Shown here in pieces: positions 39,008 to 49,314 of a stretch of DNA of 64,000 bases. Source of the stretch: Bacillus inaquosorum KCTC 13429 (GTDB lineage: Bacteria > Bacillota > Bacilli > Bacillales > Bacillaceae); NCBI RefSeq assembly GCF_000332645.1, contig NZ_AMXN01000002.1, forward strand, positions 496,001 to 560,000, in the 5' to 3' direction. Both the position numbers and the translations under genes were made by a program. The notes below the pieces were generated by a model. That model was not told the DNA's origin. It saw nothing but the letters and a program-made list of their open reading frames with translations, and did no database searches. The number at the start of each line of letters is the position of its first letter. Positions within the stretch are counted from its first letter, which is position 1.

Positions 39008-40766
39008 GTTCTTCTCCCTCTTTCATATGTTGCATTGGCACTCGAAAGGAAACCTCTGTCCCTTTCTGAACCTCACTCCTGATATTCAGTGCGGCCTGCT
39101 GTCCGAATAAACCAATCAGCCGCTGATTCAGGTTATAAAGCGCTGTACCGGTGCCCTCCTTAGACGGAAACGGTTTCTTTCCCAGCTCCGGAAGGATGTC
39201 TGGCGGAATTCCCCGTCCGTTATCCGTCACCTTCATATAGACGGATGTATCATCAGATAAGACACAGACCGTAACTTTGCACATGTCTTGTTTTTTCGGA
39301 AACGCATGCCGAAGCGCGTTCTCCACTAGCACCTGTAAAACAAACGGTGGGATTTCAATCTGCTCCAGCCTGCTGTCGATATTGAGCTCAATCTTATATT
39401 TCCCGGGAAAACGCGCCTGTTCTAATGATAAATAGGCGTGAAGGTGGTTCAGCTCCTTTGAGAGCGGAATCAGCAGCTGTCTCGCTCCTTGAAGGTTTGA
39501 ACGAAAATAAACGCTGAGCTGCAATAAGAGCTTACGGGTTTTTTCAACATCCGTGCGGCATAACGCAGAAATTGTATTGATCGCATTAAATAAAAAATGC
39601 GGATTCACCTGTGCTTGAAGCGCTTTGATTTCAGCATCCTTGAGAAGCTTGCTTTGCAGCTCTGCTTCCCCAAGCTCAAGCTGTGTCGAAAACAGCATGG
39701 CCAGCCCCTCAGCAAGCTCCTCCTCTACCTGACTCAGGCCTGCCGGGTTTTTAAAGTACATTTTTAAGGTGCCAATTGTATTTCCGTTTGATGTCAGCGG
39801 CAGGACAATTGCCGCGTGCAAAGGGCATTCAGAATGTGTGCATTCAATCTCTTCCTGTGAAATCGCCTTCATAATTTGCCCTGTTTTAATCACCTTTTTG
39901 GACAGGCCGGTGATCAAGCTTTTTGATGGGATGTGATGATCCATTCCCGCGCCGACATGCGCAAGGATCTTTTCTTTATCAGTGAGAGACACCGCATCCG
40001 TTCCGGTGAGCTTATGGATAATAGCCGCTACACTTTTACAGGAGTTTTCATTTAATCCTTGGCGAAAAAATGGAAGCGTCTGGTCAGCAATCGTCAGTAC
40101 TCTGTGCGTTTCAAGCGCCCTTGCCTGCTCTTCCTTGCGAATGATCGCTTGAATAATCGACAGGAAAATAAAACTGCCTGTCCCATTGATGAGTATCATC
40201 GGAATCCCGATCATGCTGACAAGCTCCCAAGCGTCACTGAACGGCTTTGCCGTCAGCAAAATAATCACCATCTGCAGTGACTCCATGCCGATTCCCACAA
40301 GAGCGGCGACACGCGGTGTCGGCATTCGGTAGCGCTTCGTAAAATACCTGCCGATAAAGCCGGCAAGAACACCCGCTAAAACGGATGATACCGCACAGCT
40401 TAAGGCCGTGCTGCCGCCGAGCGAAAAACGGTGAAGGCCTGCCAGTATACCGATCCCCGCTCCTACAAACGGACCTCCGAGAAGGCCTCCGATTTCCACG
40501 CCTAAAATACGGGTATTCGCAATAGAGCCAGACGGATCTATCGCAAACACCCAGTCATTGTTTACAATCATATTTTTTTGAATTTCAATGCCTGTATAAT
40601 TGCTGATGATGCTGAAAAGAGAAAAAATAGAAATTAAAACCGCTTTTCCTTTATAGCCGTCCTGATTTTGCAGCGCTTGTCTGAACAGCTTTGTATGGGC
40701 GAGAATGAACCCCAATATAACAATAATCCCTACCCTCTCAAGCATCATAATCATTAAATGAATCAT
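38985..40766 (-). CDS. lytS: Sensor histidine kinase LytS
   Basis: A 593-residue membrane kinase. A 5TM-Lyt sensing region (about 1-215) has ILGVEIGGLLGGPFVGAGIG. A GAF-like domain follows (about 225-360), then a His-kinase domain whose phospho-acceptor is in QAQVNPHFLFNAINTI, and an ATPase with VENALRHAF and DNGRGIP. It senses external pyruvate. The ATG at 40764-40766 has AGGTG six bases away; a GTG three codons upstream is part of that site. Confidence 0.95.
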   Translation of the reverse strand: MIHLMIMMLERVGIIVILGFILAHTKLFRQALQNQDGYKGKAVLISIFSLFSIISNYTGIEIQKNMIVNNDWVFAIDPSGSIANTRILGVEIGGLLGGPFVGAGIGILAGLHRFSLGGSTALSCAVSSVLAGVLAGFIGRYFTKRYRMPTPRVAALVGIGMESLQMVIILLTAKPFSDAWELVSMIGIPMILINGTGSFIFLSIIQAIIRKEEQARALETHRVLTIADQTLPFFRQGLNENSCKSVAAIIHKLTGTDAVSLTDKEKILAHVGAGMDHHIPSKSLITGLSKKVIKTGQIMKAISQEEIECTHSECPLHAAIVLPLTSNGNTIGTLKMYFKNPAGLSQVEEELAEGLAMLFSTQLELGEAELQSKLLKDAEIKALQAQVNPHFLFNAINTISALCRTDVEKTRKLLLQLSVYFRSNLQGARQLLIPLSKELNHLHAYLSLEQARFPGKYKIELNIDSRLEQIEIPPFVLQVLVENALRHAFPKKQDMCKVTVCVLSDDTSVYMKVTDNGRGIPPDILPELGKKPFPSKEGTGTALYNLNQRLIGLFGQQAALNIRSEVQKGTEVSFRVPMQHMKEGEEHAQGVNS

Positions 40767-40941
40767 GCATGTCACCTGTTCTTTCCATTTTCATTCTAGC
40801 ATGTTTTCGGTCCATGAATTTCATGGCTGACTGTTTTTTTAAAATCGTCTGAAAACATATTTCACAAGGCTATTATCTATTGTAAAATAAAACATGAGCC
40901 TTTTGGCAGAAAGATTTGAATCTGAAGCAGAGGAGAAGATC

Positions 40942-41724
40942 ATGAAAGCCGTATTTTTTGATTTAGACGATACACTACTTTGGGATGAAAAAAGCGTCAG
41001 AACAACATTTGCAGAAACTTGTTTACAAGCGGAGAAAAAATATGGGCTTGACCATCAGGCATTCGAAGCAGCTGTTCGCGAAGCGGCGAGAGAATTGTAC
41101 ATGTCATATGAGACGTATCCATATACAGTGATGATCGGCATTAACCCGTTTGAAGGACTGTGGTCCAATTTCTCAGAACCGATCAGTGAAGGATTTCAGA
41201 AGCTGAACAAGATTGTGCCGGAGTACAGAAGAAATGCATGGACAAACGGACTGAAAGCGCTTGGCATCGATGATCCGGCATACGGCGAATTTTTAGGAGA
41301 GTTTTTTGCGGCAGAGCGCAGAAGACGCCCGTTTGTATATGATGAGACATTTGCTGTACTCGATCAATTAAAAGGCAAGTATGAATTGCTGCTTTTGACA
41401 AACGGCGATCCGAGTCTGCAAAAGGAGAAACTCGCAGGCGTGCCTGAACTCGCTCCTTATTTCAATGAAATCGTCATTTCGGGCGCTTTCGGCAAAGGGA
41501 AACCGGATGTTTCAATCTTTGAACACTGCCTTAAGCTGATGAATATTGAAAAAGACGATGCGATCATGGTCGGCGATAATTTGAATACTGATATTTTAGG
41601 CGCTTCAAGAGCCGGAATCAAAACCGTTTGGATCAACCGGACAGAAAAGAAAAACGAAACTGACGTGACGCCTGATTATATCATCAGCAGCCTTCATGAT
41701 TTGTTTCCTATATTAGAGAAATAA
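40942..41724 (+). CDS. ysaA: HAD family phosphatase YsaA (phosphoserine phosphatase in B. subtilis)
   Basis: A 260-residue HAD hydrolase with a cap domain. Motif I is [11 protein letters not shown] (about 5-15), motif II LLLTNGD, motif III Lys near [10 protein letters not shown], and motif [15 protein letters not shown]. In B. subtilis this gene has been tied to serine synthesis and named serB; I give this from memory. The start at 40942 has GAGGAG six bases away; the frame is open 16 codons upstream but without a ribosome site. It is divergent from lytS. Confidence 0.92.
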   Translation: MKAVFFDLDDTLLWDEKSVRTTFAETCLQAEKKYGLDHQAFEAAVREAARELYMSYETYPYTVMIGINPFEGLWSNFSEPISEGFQKLNKIVPEYRRNAWTNGLKALGIDDPAYGEFLGEFFAAERRRRPFVYDETFAVLDQLKGKYELLLLTNGDPSLQKEKLAGVPELAPYFNEIVISGAFGKGKPDVSIFEHCLKLMNIEKDDAIMVGDNLNTDILGASRAGIKTVWINRTEKKNETDVTPDYIISSLHDLFPILEK

Positions 41725-41760
41725 AAAAAGCATGATCTCTTCAATGAGATCATGCTTTTT
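41725..41760. terminator. Bidirectional terminator between ysaA and thrS
   Basis: A stem of about 14 bp (41726-41739 with 41746-41759) and 6-base loop is flanked by A-run and T-run, serving both convergent genes. Confidence 0.9.
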
Positions 41761-41767
41761 TTTTATG

Positions 41768-43699
41768 TTATTTTTTCGCTTCAGCTACTGCCTTTTTCAC
41801 AAAATCATCAAATGAAATGGTTTCAGAGTTCTGCTCTCCGTACTTACGGACGTTTACCGCTCCGTTTTCTGCCTCTTGGTCACCGACCACAAGCATATAC
41901 GGAATTTTTTGCATTTGCGCTTCACGGATTTTGTAGCCGATTTTTTCATCACGGCTGTCGACTTCTACGCGCAGGCCTTCACGTTGCAGGCGTTCCTGCA
42001 CTTTTTTCGCGTAGTCTAAATGCACAGCCGGAGAAACCGGGATGACTTGGAATTGAACCGGCGCAAGCCATGTTGGCAGCGCGCCTTTGTGTTCTTCGAT
42101 TAAGAAGGCAACAAAGCGTTCCATTGTTGATACGACACCTCTGTGAATAACAACCGGACGGTGCTGCTTGCCGTCTTCGCCGATATAAGTCAGATCGAAA
42201 CGTTCAGGCAATAAGAAGTCAAGCTGAACCGTAGACAATGTTTCTTCTTTGCCGATCGCTGTTTTCACCTGAACATCAAGTTTAGGGCCATAGAATGCCG
42301 CTTCACCTTCTGCTTCGTAATAATCATGGCCGATTTCGTCCATTGCTTCTTTCAGCATGGATTGTGCTTTGTTCCACATTTCATCGTCATCAAAATATTT
42401 CTCTGTGTCTTCCGGATCACGGTAAGAGAGACGGAATGTGTAATCACTTAAACCGAAGTCTTCATATACTTCCTGGATTAAACGGACTGTACGGATAAAC
42501 TCATCCTTAATTTGATCCGGACGCACAAAGATGTGCGCATCGTTTAATGTCATGCCGCGCACACGCTGAAGACCTGACAGCGCACCTGACATTTCATAGC
42601 GGTGCATTGTTCCCAGCTCCGCAATACGAATCGGAAGCTCGCGGTAGCTGTGGATGTCGTTTTTGTAAATCATCATATGGTGCGGGCAGTTCATCGGGCG
42701 GAGCACAAGTGTTTCATTATCCATTTCCATCGGAGGGAACATGCCCTCCTGATAATGATCCCAGTGTCCTGATGTTTCATACAGCTCTTTGCTTCCAAGC
42801 ACAGGTGTGTATACGTGCTCATAGCCGAGGCTGATTTCTTTATCGACAATGTAGCGCTCGATGACGCGGCGGATTGTCGCGCCTTTTGGCAGCCAAAGCG
42901 GCAGGCCTTGTCCGACTTTTTGAGAATTCGCAAACAGCTTTAATTCTTTGCCGAGCTTTCTGTGGTCACGCTCTTTTGCTTCTTCAAGCATGCGAAGATG
43001 CTCTTCAAGATCAGCTTTTTTGAAGAACGCTGTGCCGTATACGCGCTGAAGCATTTGGTTGTTGCTGTCACCGCGCCAGTATGCGCCTGCAAGGCTTAAC
43101 AGCTTAAACTCTTTGATTTTTCCTGTTGAAGGAACGTGCACGCCGCGGCACAGGTCAAAGAATTCGCCTTGCTCATAGATCGAAACCGTTTCTCCTTCAG
43201 GAATCGCATCCAATAGTTCAAGCTTCAGGTCGTCGCCGATTTCTGCAAAACGGGCTTTCGCTTCTTCACGGCTGACTTCTTTTCGAACGATCGGAAGGTT
43301 CGCATTGACGATTTTTTTCATTTCTTTCTCAATTTTCGGCAGATCTTCCGGCGTAATCGCTTCTTCCATTTCTACATCGTAGTAAAAACCGTTTTCGATG
43401 ACCGGACCGACACCGAATTTAACATCTTTGTAGATGCGTTTAATCGCTTGAGCCAGCAAATGAGCCGTACTGTGGCGCATAATTTGAAGACCTTCTTCTG
43501 AGCCTTCTGTAATGATTTCCACTGTACCGTCTTCATTGATCGGTGTTCTCAAATCGATTTCTTTTCCGTTCAGTTTTCCGGCTAATGATTTTTTCTTTAA
43601 TCCCGGACTGATGGATGCCGCGATATCTTCTGTTGTTGTTCCTTTCGCAAACTCCTTGACTGCTCCGTCAGGAAATGTGATTTTTACCATATCTGACAT
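41768..43699 (-). CDS. thrS: Threonyl-tRNA synthetase
   Basis: A 643-residue class II synthetase. Order: TGS domain (about 4-66), SAD editing domain with [10 protein letters not shown] and [10 protein letters not shown], catalytic core with [32 protein letters not shown] and [11 protein letters not shown] (Zn and ATP sites), and the C-terminal anticodon-binding domain. The ATG at 43697-43699 has GGAG eight bases away; a GTG three codons upstream lies within that spacer. It is controlled by a T-box. Confidence 0.98.
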   Translation of the reverse strand: MSDMVKITFPDGAVKEFAKGTTTEDIAASISPGLKKKSLAGKLNGKEIDLRTPINEDGTVEIITEGSEEGLQIMRHSTAHLLAQAIKRIYKDVKFGVGPVIENGFYYDVEMEEAITPEDLPKIEKEMKKIVNANLPIVRKEVSREEAKARFAEIGDDLKLELLDAIPEGETVSIYEQGEFFDLCRGVHVPSTGKIKEFKLLSLAGAYWRGDSNNQMLQRVYGTAFFKKADLEEHLRMLEEAKERDHRKLGKELKLFANSQKVGQGLPLWLPKGATIRRVIERYIVDKEISLGYEHVYTPVLGSKELYETSGHWDHYQEGMFPPMEMDNETLVLRPMNCPHHMMIYKNDIHSYRELPIRIAELGTMHRYEMSGALSGLQRVRGMTLNDAHIFVRPDQIKDEFIRTVRLIQEVYEDFGLSDYTFRLSYRDPEDTEKYFDDDEMWNKAQSMLKEAMDEIGHDYYEAEGEAAFYGPKLDVQVKTAIGKEETLSTVQLDFLLPERFDLTYIGEDGKQHRPVVIHRGVVSTMERFVAFLIEEHKGALPTWLAPVQFQVIPVSPAVHLDYAKKVQERLQREGLRVEVDSRDEKIGYKIREAQMQKIPYMLVVGDQEAENGAVNVRKYGEQNSETISFDDFVKKAVAEAKK

Positions 43700-43721
43700 C
43701 TTTGTCACTCCTTTTTTTGCA

Positions 43722-44005
43722 TATAAAAACCCCGCCCCCTATGAAAGGGACGAGGTTGAATAAACGGAATCGTGGTTCCACCCTTTTTTCCGCATAGCCA
43801 ATACTCCGGCACCTGCGGCTCTGAGCTCTGTAACGGGAGTTCCCGTCAGCCATTACTGTTCCTTATGAAGGAGTTCACAGCTGAAGTTCAAAGGCGGTAA
43901 AGCGAATGGTCCTTAGCTGGGAAGCTTGCAGCCGTGACTTCCCTCTCTTTGAGCCGGTATCATTCCTTCATGTCCTTATCAATACGTGTGTCTTTCTTAA
44001 TCTCC
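43722..44005 (-). promoter_or_regulatory. T-box leader (tRNA-Thr) of thrS
   Basis: The T-box AAGGGTGGAACCACG lies at 43771-43785 on the minus strand, followed by a terminator (arms 43728-43740 and 43745-43757, with G-U pairs) and a T-run. A long stem I lies upstream. By position it should read tRNA-Thr; I could not place the specifier codon with certainty. Confidence 0.92.
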
Positions 44006-44010
44006 TATGT

Positions 44011-44039
44011 ATTATAAATTGTTCATTCCAAAAAATCAA
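44011..44039 (-). promoter_or_regulatory. SigA promoter of thrS
   Basis: TTGATT (44034-44039) and TATAAT (44011-44016) with a 17-base spacer on the minus strand, just upstream of the T-box leader. Confidence 0.8.
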
Positions 44040-44065
44040 CACGATCGTATTTCCTTTTTTTCAAA

Positions 44066-44094
44066 CCGACAGCCTTATATATACAGGCTGCCGG
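44066..44094 (-). terminator. Terminator of ytxC
   Basis: A 10-bp stem (44066-44075 with 44085-44094) sits just after the ytxC stop. The following T-run is short, so strength is uncertain. Confidence 0.6.
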
Positions 44095-44097
44095 CCC

Positions 44098-44943
44098 TTA
44101 TCCTTCCGAGTGCTTTACCGGTATTTCTGCACCTGAAAAAGCGTGCAGCGGAAGCATTTCCAATCGCTCTTGAAATACGTTTTGAATGGTCCTTGCCATC
44201 ATGTGCTCGGGCTGGTCGGTGTAAAGTACCACTTCATCAGGCGCGATGGAAATCAGCGGCGCAAGCAAATGAGAATCAATGTACATAGGATGATCCCGGA
44301 CAAATCGCCTGTCTATGTATTTCATTTTTTCCCGTTCCGGCACATACCGCAGCTCCCATAATGTAAATGAACCATCATGGACAATATGCACCTTTTTGAT
44401 TCGCGGCTGTTTGGCTGTTACATAGTCTCTGAGTGTTTGAATAAAGTTTTGATATTCCTGTTCCATCTTATATTCATCTATCGCCGCTTCCGTAATGTCT
44501 CTCAGCTGTTTGTAGTATTGTCCGAGTCGGAAAGTCTGAAAAGAACGAATGGAAAATACACCTTCCTCTAAACAGATCGTTTGGAGTTCATCCAAAATTG
44601 ATTGTTTCCGCGAAAGCTTTAGCGGCTCAAAAGGAAGATCGTCTGCTTCTCCTTCAATAATACTGTGTGCGAGCTGAAGGATTTGCTGCTGTTCATCCTG
44701 GTCCGTGAAGCAGTATGTTCCCTCAATCAATGACAGCATATGCTCGTCTTCTTTGCATTCTAAAAAAAATTTGACCAGAATCGGCTCCATAAAACGCTGA
44801 ATAGAGAAAGCCGGCTTCGCTTTTTCAATCCCGATTTTCCGTATGCCTTCACGGACAATGAGGTTGTTCCGATCGTCCGAATGCTGAATGAGATGTAAAA
44901 AAGCGGCTGCATCATGGTCATCTTCAAAGATTATTTCAAGCAT
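44098..44943 (-). CDS. ytxC: YtxC-family sporulation protein
   Basis: A 281-residue soluble protein matching the YtxC family, annotated as sporulation-associated; no catalytic motif is visible. It is rich in charged helical segments and has no signal peptide. It lies after ytxB with a 78-base gap that shows no clear promoter, and ends at a hairpin before the thrS promoter. Role beyond the family label is unknown. Confidence 0.88.
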   Translation of the reverse strand: MLEIIFEDDHDAAAFLHLIQHSDDRNNLIVREGIRKIGIEKAKPAFSIQRFMEPILVKFFLECKEDEHMLSLIEGTYCFTDQDEQQQILQLAHSIIEGEADDLPFEPLKLSRKQSILDELQTICLEEGVFSIRSFQTFRLGQYYKQLRDITEAAIDEYKMEQEYQNFIQTLRDYVTAKQPRIKKVHIVHDGSFTLWELRYVPEREKMKYIDRRFVRDHPMYIDSHLLAPLISIAPDEVVLYTDQPEHMMARTIQNVFQERLEMLPLHAFSGAEIPVKHSEG

Positions 44944-45021
44944 GTTTGTCCCCCCTTACGGCATCTGTTACAAGTATATGGGGGATGTTTTTAAAATAGA
45001 CGTAAAGGTCACTGGCAAATC

Positions 45022-45663
45022 TTAATTTGATTCTTGAAACAAGCTTTGCATTTTCTTTCTGAAGATAAATGGCAGCGAGACAAAAACGATATACAAAGTG
45101 AGCACCATAAAGAAAGCGGGCAGATTCCCAGTCAAAAAGCTCGCTCCCAGCACATTCAGCGCAATGGTTCCAGGGATGATTCCCACGGCCGTCGCTGCAA
45201 AATACGGCAGCGCTTTGACATTGGAAAGGCCTGCCGCATAGCTGACGAAATCAAAATTGATCGGCAGGATTCTTAAAAGAAAGATATAAAAAAATCCGTT
45301 ATCCTCCATTTGCTTCTGAATGGCTTCCAGCTTTTCGTAATGGCCGTTCTTTTTCGCCGCAAACAAACCGGCCGCAAAAAACGATACAGCAGAAGCGCAC
45401 ATCGAACCGAACAATGTGTAAAGCGTGCCGACAAGCGGGCCAAACGCAAGTCCGCCCGCTATAGAAATAACAGATACCGGAAATAAAACAAGAGGTCTGA
45501 CGATGGATATCCCGATAAACATAAGCGGCGCAAAGACCCCGAATGACAATACCCATACTCTGATCTCTTTCGGCGATAAATTCAAATACGTTTTATTTCC
45601 CCAATAGACTAAACCTGCACCTGCAAGCACTGCCAGCCATTTAACAGCCGTTTTTATTTTCAT
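45022..45663 (-). CDS. ytxB: TVP38/TMEM64 (DedA-superfamily) membrane protein YtxB
   Basis: A 213-residue protein with about five or six transmembrane segments and the VTT-domain pattern IVRPLVLFPVSVISIAGGLAFGPLVGTLYTLFGS (about 59-92) and RILPINFDFVSYAAGLS. The superfamily is linked to lipid handling in membranes; this member's function is not established. It follows dnaI by 33 bases and is probably co-transcribed. Confidence 0.88.
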   Translation of the reverse strand: MKIKTAVKWLAVLAGAGLVYWGNKTYLNLSPKEIRVWVLSFGVFAPLMFIGISIVRPLVLFPVSVISIAGGLAFGPLVGTLYTLFGSMCASAVSFFAAGLFAAKKNGHYEKLEAIQKQMEDNGFFYIFLLRILPINFDFVSYAAGLSNVKALPYFAATAVGIIPGTIALNVLGASFLTGNLPAFFMVLTLYIVFVSLPFIFRKKMQSLFQESN

Positions 45664-45696
45664 ACCCTCAGTTCCTTCCCCTTTGAACCGCAGCGA

Positions 45697-46632
45697 TTAC
45701 GGATGGCGGCGGTTTTCTCCGTCAAGGCGGATCGGAGCAGCCAGATATAATATCCGCTCCATTAGTCTTGCCGCTTTTACTTCTTCCTTTTCTCCCCTTT
45801 GCGAATACGTAAAATGATGCTTCAGCTCGTCAGGTGAGAAATTAGAAGAAAAGAAAGTCGGCAGCTGCTGGGACATTCTGTGCTGAAGCACCGTTCCGAT
45901 GACTTCATCCCTTACCCAGCTTGTCATTGATTCCGCCCCGATGTCATCAAGCATCAATACGGGTGTTGTTTTGACCATATTGAGTTTCTCTTCCAATGAA
46001 TGGTCTTGCAGCGAATTTTTAAGCTCTCTCACAAATTCGGGCACATAGACGATCATAGAGGAATACTCTTTTTCCGCCAGCTCATTGGCAATCGCAGCGA
46101 GCATAAACGTTTTTCCTACCCCGAACTTCCCGTATAAGTACAGTCCTTTCCCTTTTCCCGTCTCATTATAGCTTTTCAGAAAATCTGTAACATGCTGGAA
46201 CATCGCGAGCCTGCTCGGGTCACTGATATCGACCTGCTGGAACGTTGCCCCGAGGAGATCCTGCTGGATATACATGCTTTTCATAAGAGACTTTTGTTTT
46301 TTCTGCTGGTCGAGCTTCCGTTTGACCGGACATTCATAATACTCGATATCAATAGCACGTCCATTGACAACAAGCTTCGGATGGTAGCCCTCCAACAAAT
46401 TGTTGCAATCTTCATCTTCTGAACAGTAGGAGCAATTCTTGCTTTGCCCGATATATTCATAAAGCTTATTTAAGCTCTTTTCGATCATTTTTTGGTCAAT
46501 TATTTCTTCGTTTTCCTTCAAAAATACCTGAACATCTTGATCATTCATGACTTTTTCCTTCATTTGTTCAAGGCGTTTTTGGAAATCCGGTCTGCCGGTT
46601 ACGCCCTGCAGGGAACGGCCGATTGGTTCCAT
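45697..46632 (-). CDS. dnaI: Helicase loader DnaI
   Basis: A 311-residue AAA+ ATPase that loads the replicative helicase DnaC at oriC and during restart. The N-terminal helicase-binding domain holds a Zn cluster (CSYCSEDEDC and later CPVK, about 68-105). The AAA+ part has Walker A YGKFGVGKTFM (about 166-176), Walker B PVLMLDDIGAE and the arginine-finger region near the C-terminus. It follows dnaB by 27 bases, and the two work together. Confidence 0.97.
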   Translation of the reverse strand: MEPIGRSLQGVTGRPDFQKRLEQMKEKVMNDQDVQVFLKENEEIIDQKMIEKSLNKLYEYIGQSKNCSYCSEDEDCNNLLEGYHPKLVVNGRAIDIEYYECPVKRKLDQQKKQKSLMKSMYIQQDLLGATFQQVDISDPSRLAMFQHVTDFLKSYNETGKGKGLYLYGKFGVGKTFMLAAIANELAEKEYSSMIVYVPEFVRELKNSLQDHSLEEKLNMVKTTPVLMLDDIGAESMTSWVRDEVIGTVLQHRMSQQLPTFFSSNFSPDELKHHFTYSQRGEKEEVKAARLMERILYLAAPIRLDGENRRHP

Positions 46633-46659
46633 CTATTACTTCACCCCGCATCTCTGCCT

Positions 46660-48081
46660 TTAATAGGCAGAGTATTTTTTCAGTTTTTGCATTTCTTCCA
46701 TCATCTTTTTCTTCTGTTCTTCCAAATCCTGCGGTTGCAGCTTCTGCTGTCCGGCTTCTGAATCGGATGCTGTCTCTTTTTCTTTCATCCAATCAGGAAG
46801 TTTTTCTTCGCGAATCACTTTTTGGTTTCGTTTTGAAGGCTGATTTGCTTTTCCTTCAGCCCATTCAAGGTATTGGCGGTTTTCTTCTATCGCGAGCTTC
46901 ATCGCTTCTCTGACCGTTTTTACCTTTTTGCGCGCCCAATGCGAGGCGATTTTTTGAATATAGTTTTTCGACAGCTTCATGTCAGTTTTCAGCATGACAT
47001 AATAAATTAACACATTTGTAACGCCTGGCTCGAGCTTCTGTTCAAACATAATTTCTTCAATGATTTTCAGATCCGCTTTTGACGGCTCTGTTCCGTCGGC
47101 AATGTCCTGGAGAAGCTTCTTCGGAGAAATCACCTCCAGCAATGCGATCAGCTTTCCGTCCAGTGAATCCTCTTCCACCGGCTTTTCGCCTTCACGCAGG
47201 TGCACCGGCTGTGTTTTTTCCACTAAGTCAGGCAGCTGTCCGTTTCTTTCGATTTGATACCAATCGCTGGCCGCTTTTCTTAAAGCCTCCGTCGTAATCA
47301 CATCACGCTCATCAATCGCACTCATCACGACATTTTGCATCTGCAAAGGATCTATGCCATACAGATAAGAAAGCTTTTTGATTGTGTCGCGCACCTGCTG
47401 GGTCATCGCTTTTCTCGGAATCATCGTCTCAGAAAGTCCCGCTAAAAACAAATCAAAATCAAACACTTCCTCCGTTATGGTATAAGACGGCGCTTGTCCG
47501 ACAGAAGTATATTCTGTGCCCGGCGCAAGTCTCACCGTTTCCTCCATATCAGATGTGAGCTTCCATTCACTCGGCTGCAGCGATTCAAACGCATGATTAA
47601 ACGGCCTCGTAATGTCCTTCGCATCTTCTGAAATAGCCGGGTGCGTGAAAAATTGTTTTAATTGCTGATACTTTGTTTTTCCAACTCTATTGTACAGAAA
47701 AACATTCAGCATTCCGTCTTCAAAAAATTCATTTGGCCTGAGCGGCGGGAGGAGTTCATATATAAAGAGGCGCTCCTGCCGCTCGGATTCTTTCATATAT
47801 GCTTTTAGCAATCCGATACCCTCGAGCTTCCCCTGTTCCTGATGGATCGTTTTTAAATTGGACTGTGTCATCCCCATCAGCTGTCTATGTGTGGACTCTC
47901 CGCCCCACAGACGGTTTTGTTCAAGCTCTCCCCACAATGTCATATAAAGAGAGAATGCAACAGGGCCGATTAAGGGCTGATACAGTTGTGTGATAATTTG
48001 TCTGTCTATATCCTGCAGCATCGATCTGCTTTTGACCACATACGGATCTACAGGCAGTACATCTTTCCAATAGTCAGCCAT
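46660..48081 (-). CDS. dnaB: Replication initiation and membrane attachment protein DnaB
   Basis: A 473-residue Firmicute DnaB (not the helicase). Two DnaD-like winged-helix/DDBH1-DDBH2 regions: an N-terminal oligomerisation domain (about 1-115) and a C-terminal DDBH2 with YVMLKTDMKLSKNYIQKIASHWARKKVKT (about 360-390). The basic, Gln/Glu-rich C-terminus ends in a coiled coil. It helps DnaI load helicase at oriC and in PriA-dependent restart. It follows nrdR, as in B. subtilis. Confidence 0.97.
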   Translation of the reverse strand: MADYWKDVLPVDPYVVKSRSMLQDIDRQIITQLYQPLIGPVAFSLYMTLWGELEQNRLWGGESTHRQLMGMTQSNLKTIHQEQGKLEGIGLLKAYMKESERQERLFIYELLPPLRPNEFFEDGMLNVFLYNRVGKTKYQQLKQFFTHPAISEDAKDITRPFNHAFESLQPSEWKLTSDMEETVRLAPGTEYTSVGQAPSYTITEEVFDFDLFLAGLSETMIPRKAMTQQVRDTIKKLSYLYGIDPLQMQNVVMSAIDERDVITTEALRKAASDWYQIERNGQLPDLVEKTQPVHLREGEKPVEEDSLDGKLIALLEVISPKKLLQDIADGTEPSKADLKIIEEIMFEQKLEPGVTNVLIYYVMLKTDMKLSKNYIQKIASHWARKKVKTVREAMKLAIEENRQYLEWAEGKANQPSKRNQKVIREEKLPDWMKEKETASDSEAGQQKLQPQDLEEQKKKMMEEMQKLKKYSAY

Positions 48082-48165
48082 ACATTCTCAAACCTTCCGA
48101 ATTTGTTTCTACCTTTCATTTTACACCGTTTCTTATATCTATCAAATGCCAATTTTGCACATGAG

Positions 48166-48194
48166 AAAAGAGCTAGAAGAATCCTCTTAGCTCT
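48166..48194 (-). terminator. Hairpin between nrdR and dnaB
   Basis: Complementary arms about 12 bases long (AAAAGAGCTAGA and TCTTAGCTCTTTT, near 48166-48178 and 48185-48197) stand directly after nrdR. The minus-strand T-run is short, so this may attenuate rather than end transcription. Confidence 0.5.
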
Positions 48195-48195
48195 T

Positions 48196-48654
48196 TTAAC
48201 GCTCTTTCTTTATTAAGTCTTTTAATTCGTCGATAAAGACATTTATATCTTTAAACTGCCGATAGACGGACGCGAACCGCACATATGCGACTTCATCAAT
48301 CTTAGCCAGCCGGTCCATGACCATTTCTCCGACGAGCTCGCTTTTTACCTCAGAGCAGCCTTGATTGCGAAGTTCTTTTTCAATATCAAAGCACATGTCT
48401 TCAAGCGTTTTGAGTGAAACGGGTCTTTTTTCACATGCTTTTATGAGGCCTCGCAGCATTTTTTCTCTGCTGAATTCCTCACGCACGCCTTCTTTTTTCA
48501 CTACGATGAGCGGGGTTTCCTCCACTTTCTCAAAGGTCGTAAACCGGTAGTGGCAGGATTCGCACTCACGTCTTCGGCGAATCGATTTTCCGTCATCCAC
48601 AGGACGTGAATCAAGGACTCGCGTTCCGTTATGCTGGCATGAAGGACATTTCAA
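48196..48654 (-). CDS. nrdR: Ribonucleotide reductase repressor NrdR
   Basis: A 152-residue repressor. A Zn ribbon (CPSCQHNG ... CESCHYRF, about 3-38) precedes an ATP-cone (about 49-139) that senses ATP/dATP. The start is a TTG at 48652-48654, giving the family-standard start before KCPSC, with GGGAG nine bases away. The frame is open upstream to 48735, but that adds a non-conserved, non-family extension. It lies upstream of dnaB-dnaI. Confidence 0.95.
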
Positions 48655-48761
48655 TAAAATCAGCTCCCAACTATTTCGTTCCCTGCAATGTATTTTCGGC
48701 AGCCTCCGCCTTTTCAAAATAAATGTGACAGCCATCTGTCGGGAGAGCCGTTGTGTAAAGC

Positions 48762-48790
48762 ATTCTACAGCATCAGGTGGTTTGTGAAAA
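48762..48790 (-). promoter_or_regulatory. Likely SigA promoter of nrdR-dnaB-dnaI
   Basis: TTTTCA (48785-48790) and TAGAAT (48762-48767) with a 17-base spacer on the minus strand, about 108 bases upstream of the TTG start. Confidence 0.55.
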
Positions 48791-48850
48791 TCTCTTTCTT
48801 ATTTTACAAAAAAAATGAAAAAAGAAAAAGCTGACCACTCTTGTTTCTTT

Positions 48851-48908
48851 ATAAAAATAAAAGGAGCATAAGCTAAAAAGCGCATAACGGCTTTCTAGCT
48901 TCAGCTCC
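48851..48908 (-). terminator. Terminator of speD
   Basis: A long, slightly mismatched stem (about 48863-48880 with 48890-48908) is followed on the minus strand by TTTTATTTTTAT. It lies just after speD. Confidence 0.82.
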
Positions 48909-48927
48909 CTTTGTGTTCGTGATTACT

Positions 48928-49308
48928 TTATAGTACCTTCGCTTGCGCCTGTTTAATTTGCACAGGCCCCATTCCTCTCGGTATTTCAATGTTTTCTCTT
49001 GTATCAGCATGTAATGCCTCTGCGATGTAGTCAGCAGCGACATTAGGATCTAAGTCTCCACAAGTATAAACATCAATGCTCGCATATCCGTGCTCAGGAA
49101 AACTGTGAATTGTTAAGTGTGATTCAGAAATAATCACAACTCCGCTTACGCCTTGCGGTGCAAATTTGTGAAATGCAACCTCGCGCACCTCAGCACCTGA
49201 TTTTAGAGCAGCATTTACAAACGTTTTTTCAATAAAATCCATGTCATTCAGCTTATCAAAATCGCATCCCCATAGCTCGGAGATAACGTGACGCCCCATT
49301 GTTTCCAT
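48928..49308 (-). CDS. speD: S-adenosylmethionine decarboxylase proenzyme
   Basis: A 126-residue prokaryotic class 1b AdoMetDC for spermidine synthesis. Self-cleavage should occur between Glu62 and Ser63 in [14 protein letters not shown], making the pyruvoyl group; Cys in VYTCGD is the active-site Cys region. I start at METMGRHV (49308), the family-typical N-terminus nine bases after the G-run; an ATG at 49314 is also possible. A strong promoter and a structured leader lie upstream, and gapB precedes it. Confidence 0.95.
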
Positions 49309-49314
49309 AGTCAT

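Noticed and set aside
44098-48654. Possibility of a defence or mobile island in the ytxC-nrdR region
   Set aside because: All genes there are recognisable chromosomal genes in conserved B. subtilis order; no integrase, repeats or tRNA.
48655-48735. 27-codon N-terminal extension of nrdR
   Set aside because: NrdR proteins begin at the Zn ribbon, and the TTG at 48654 has a ribosome site.
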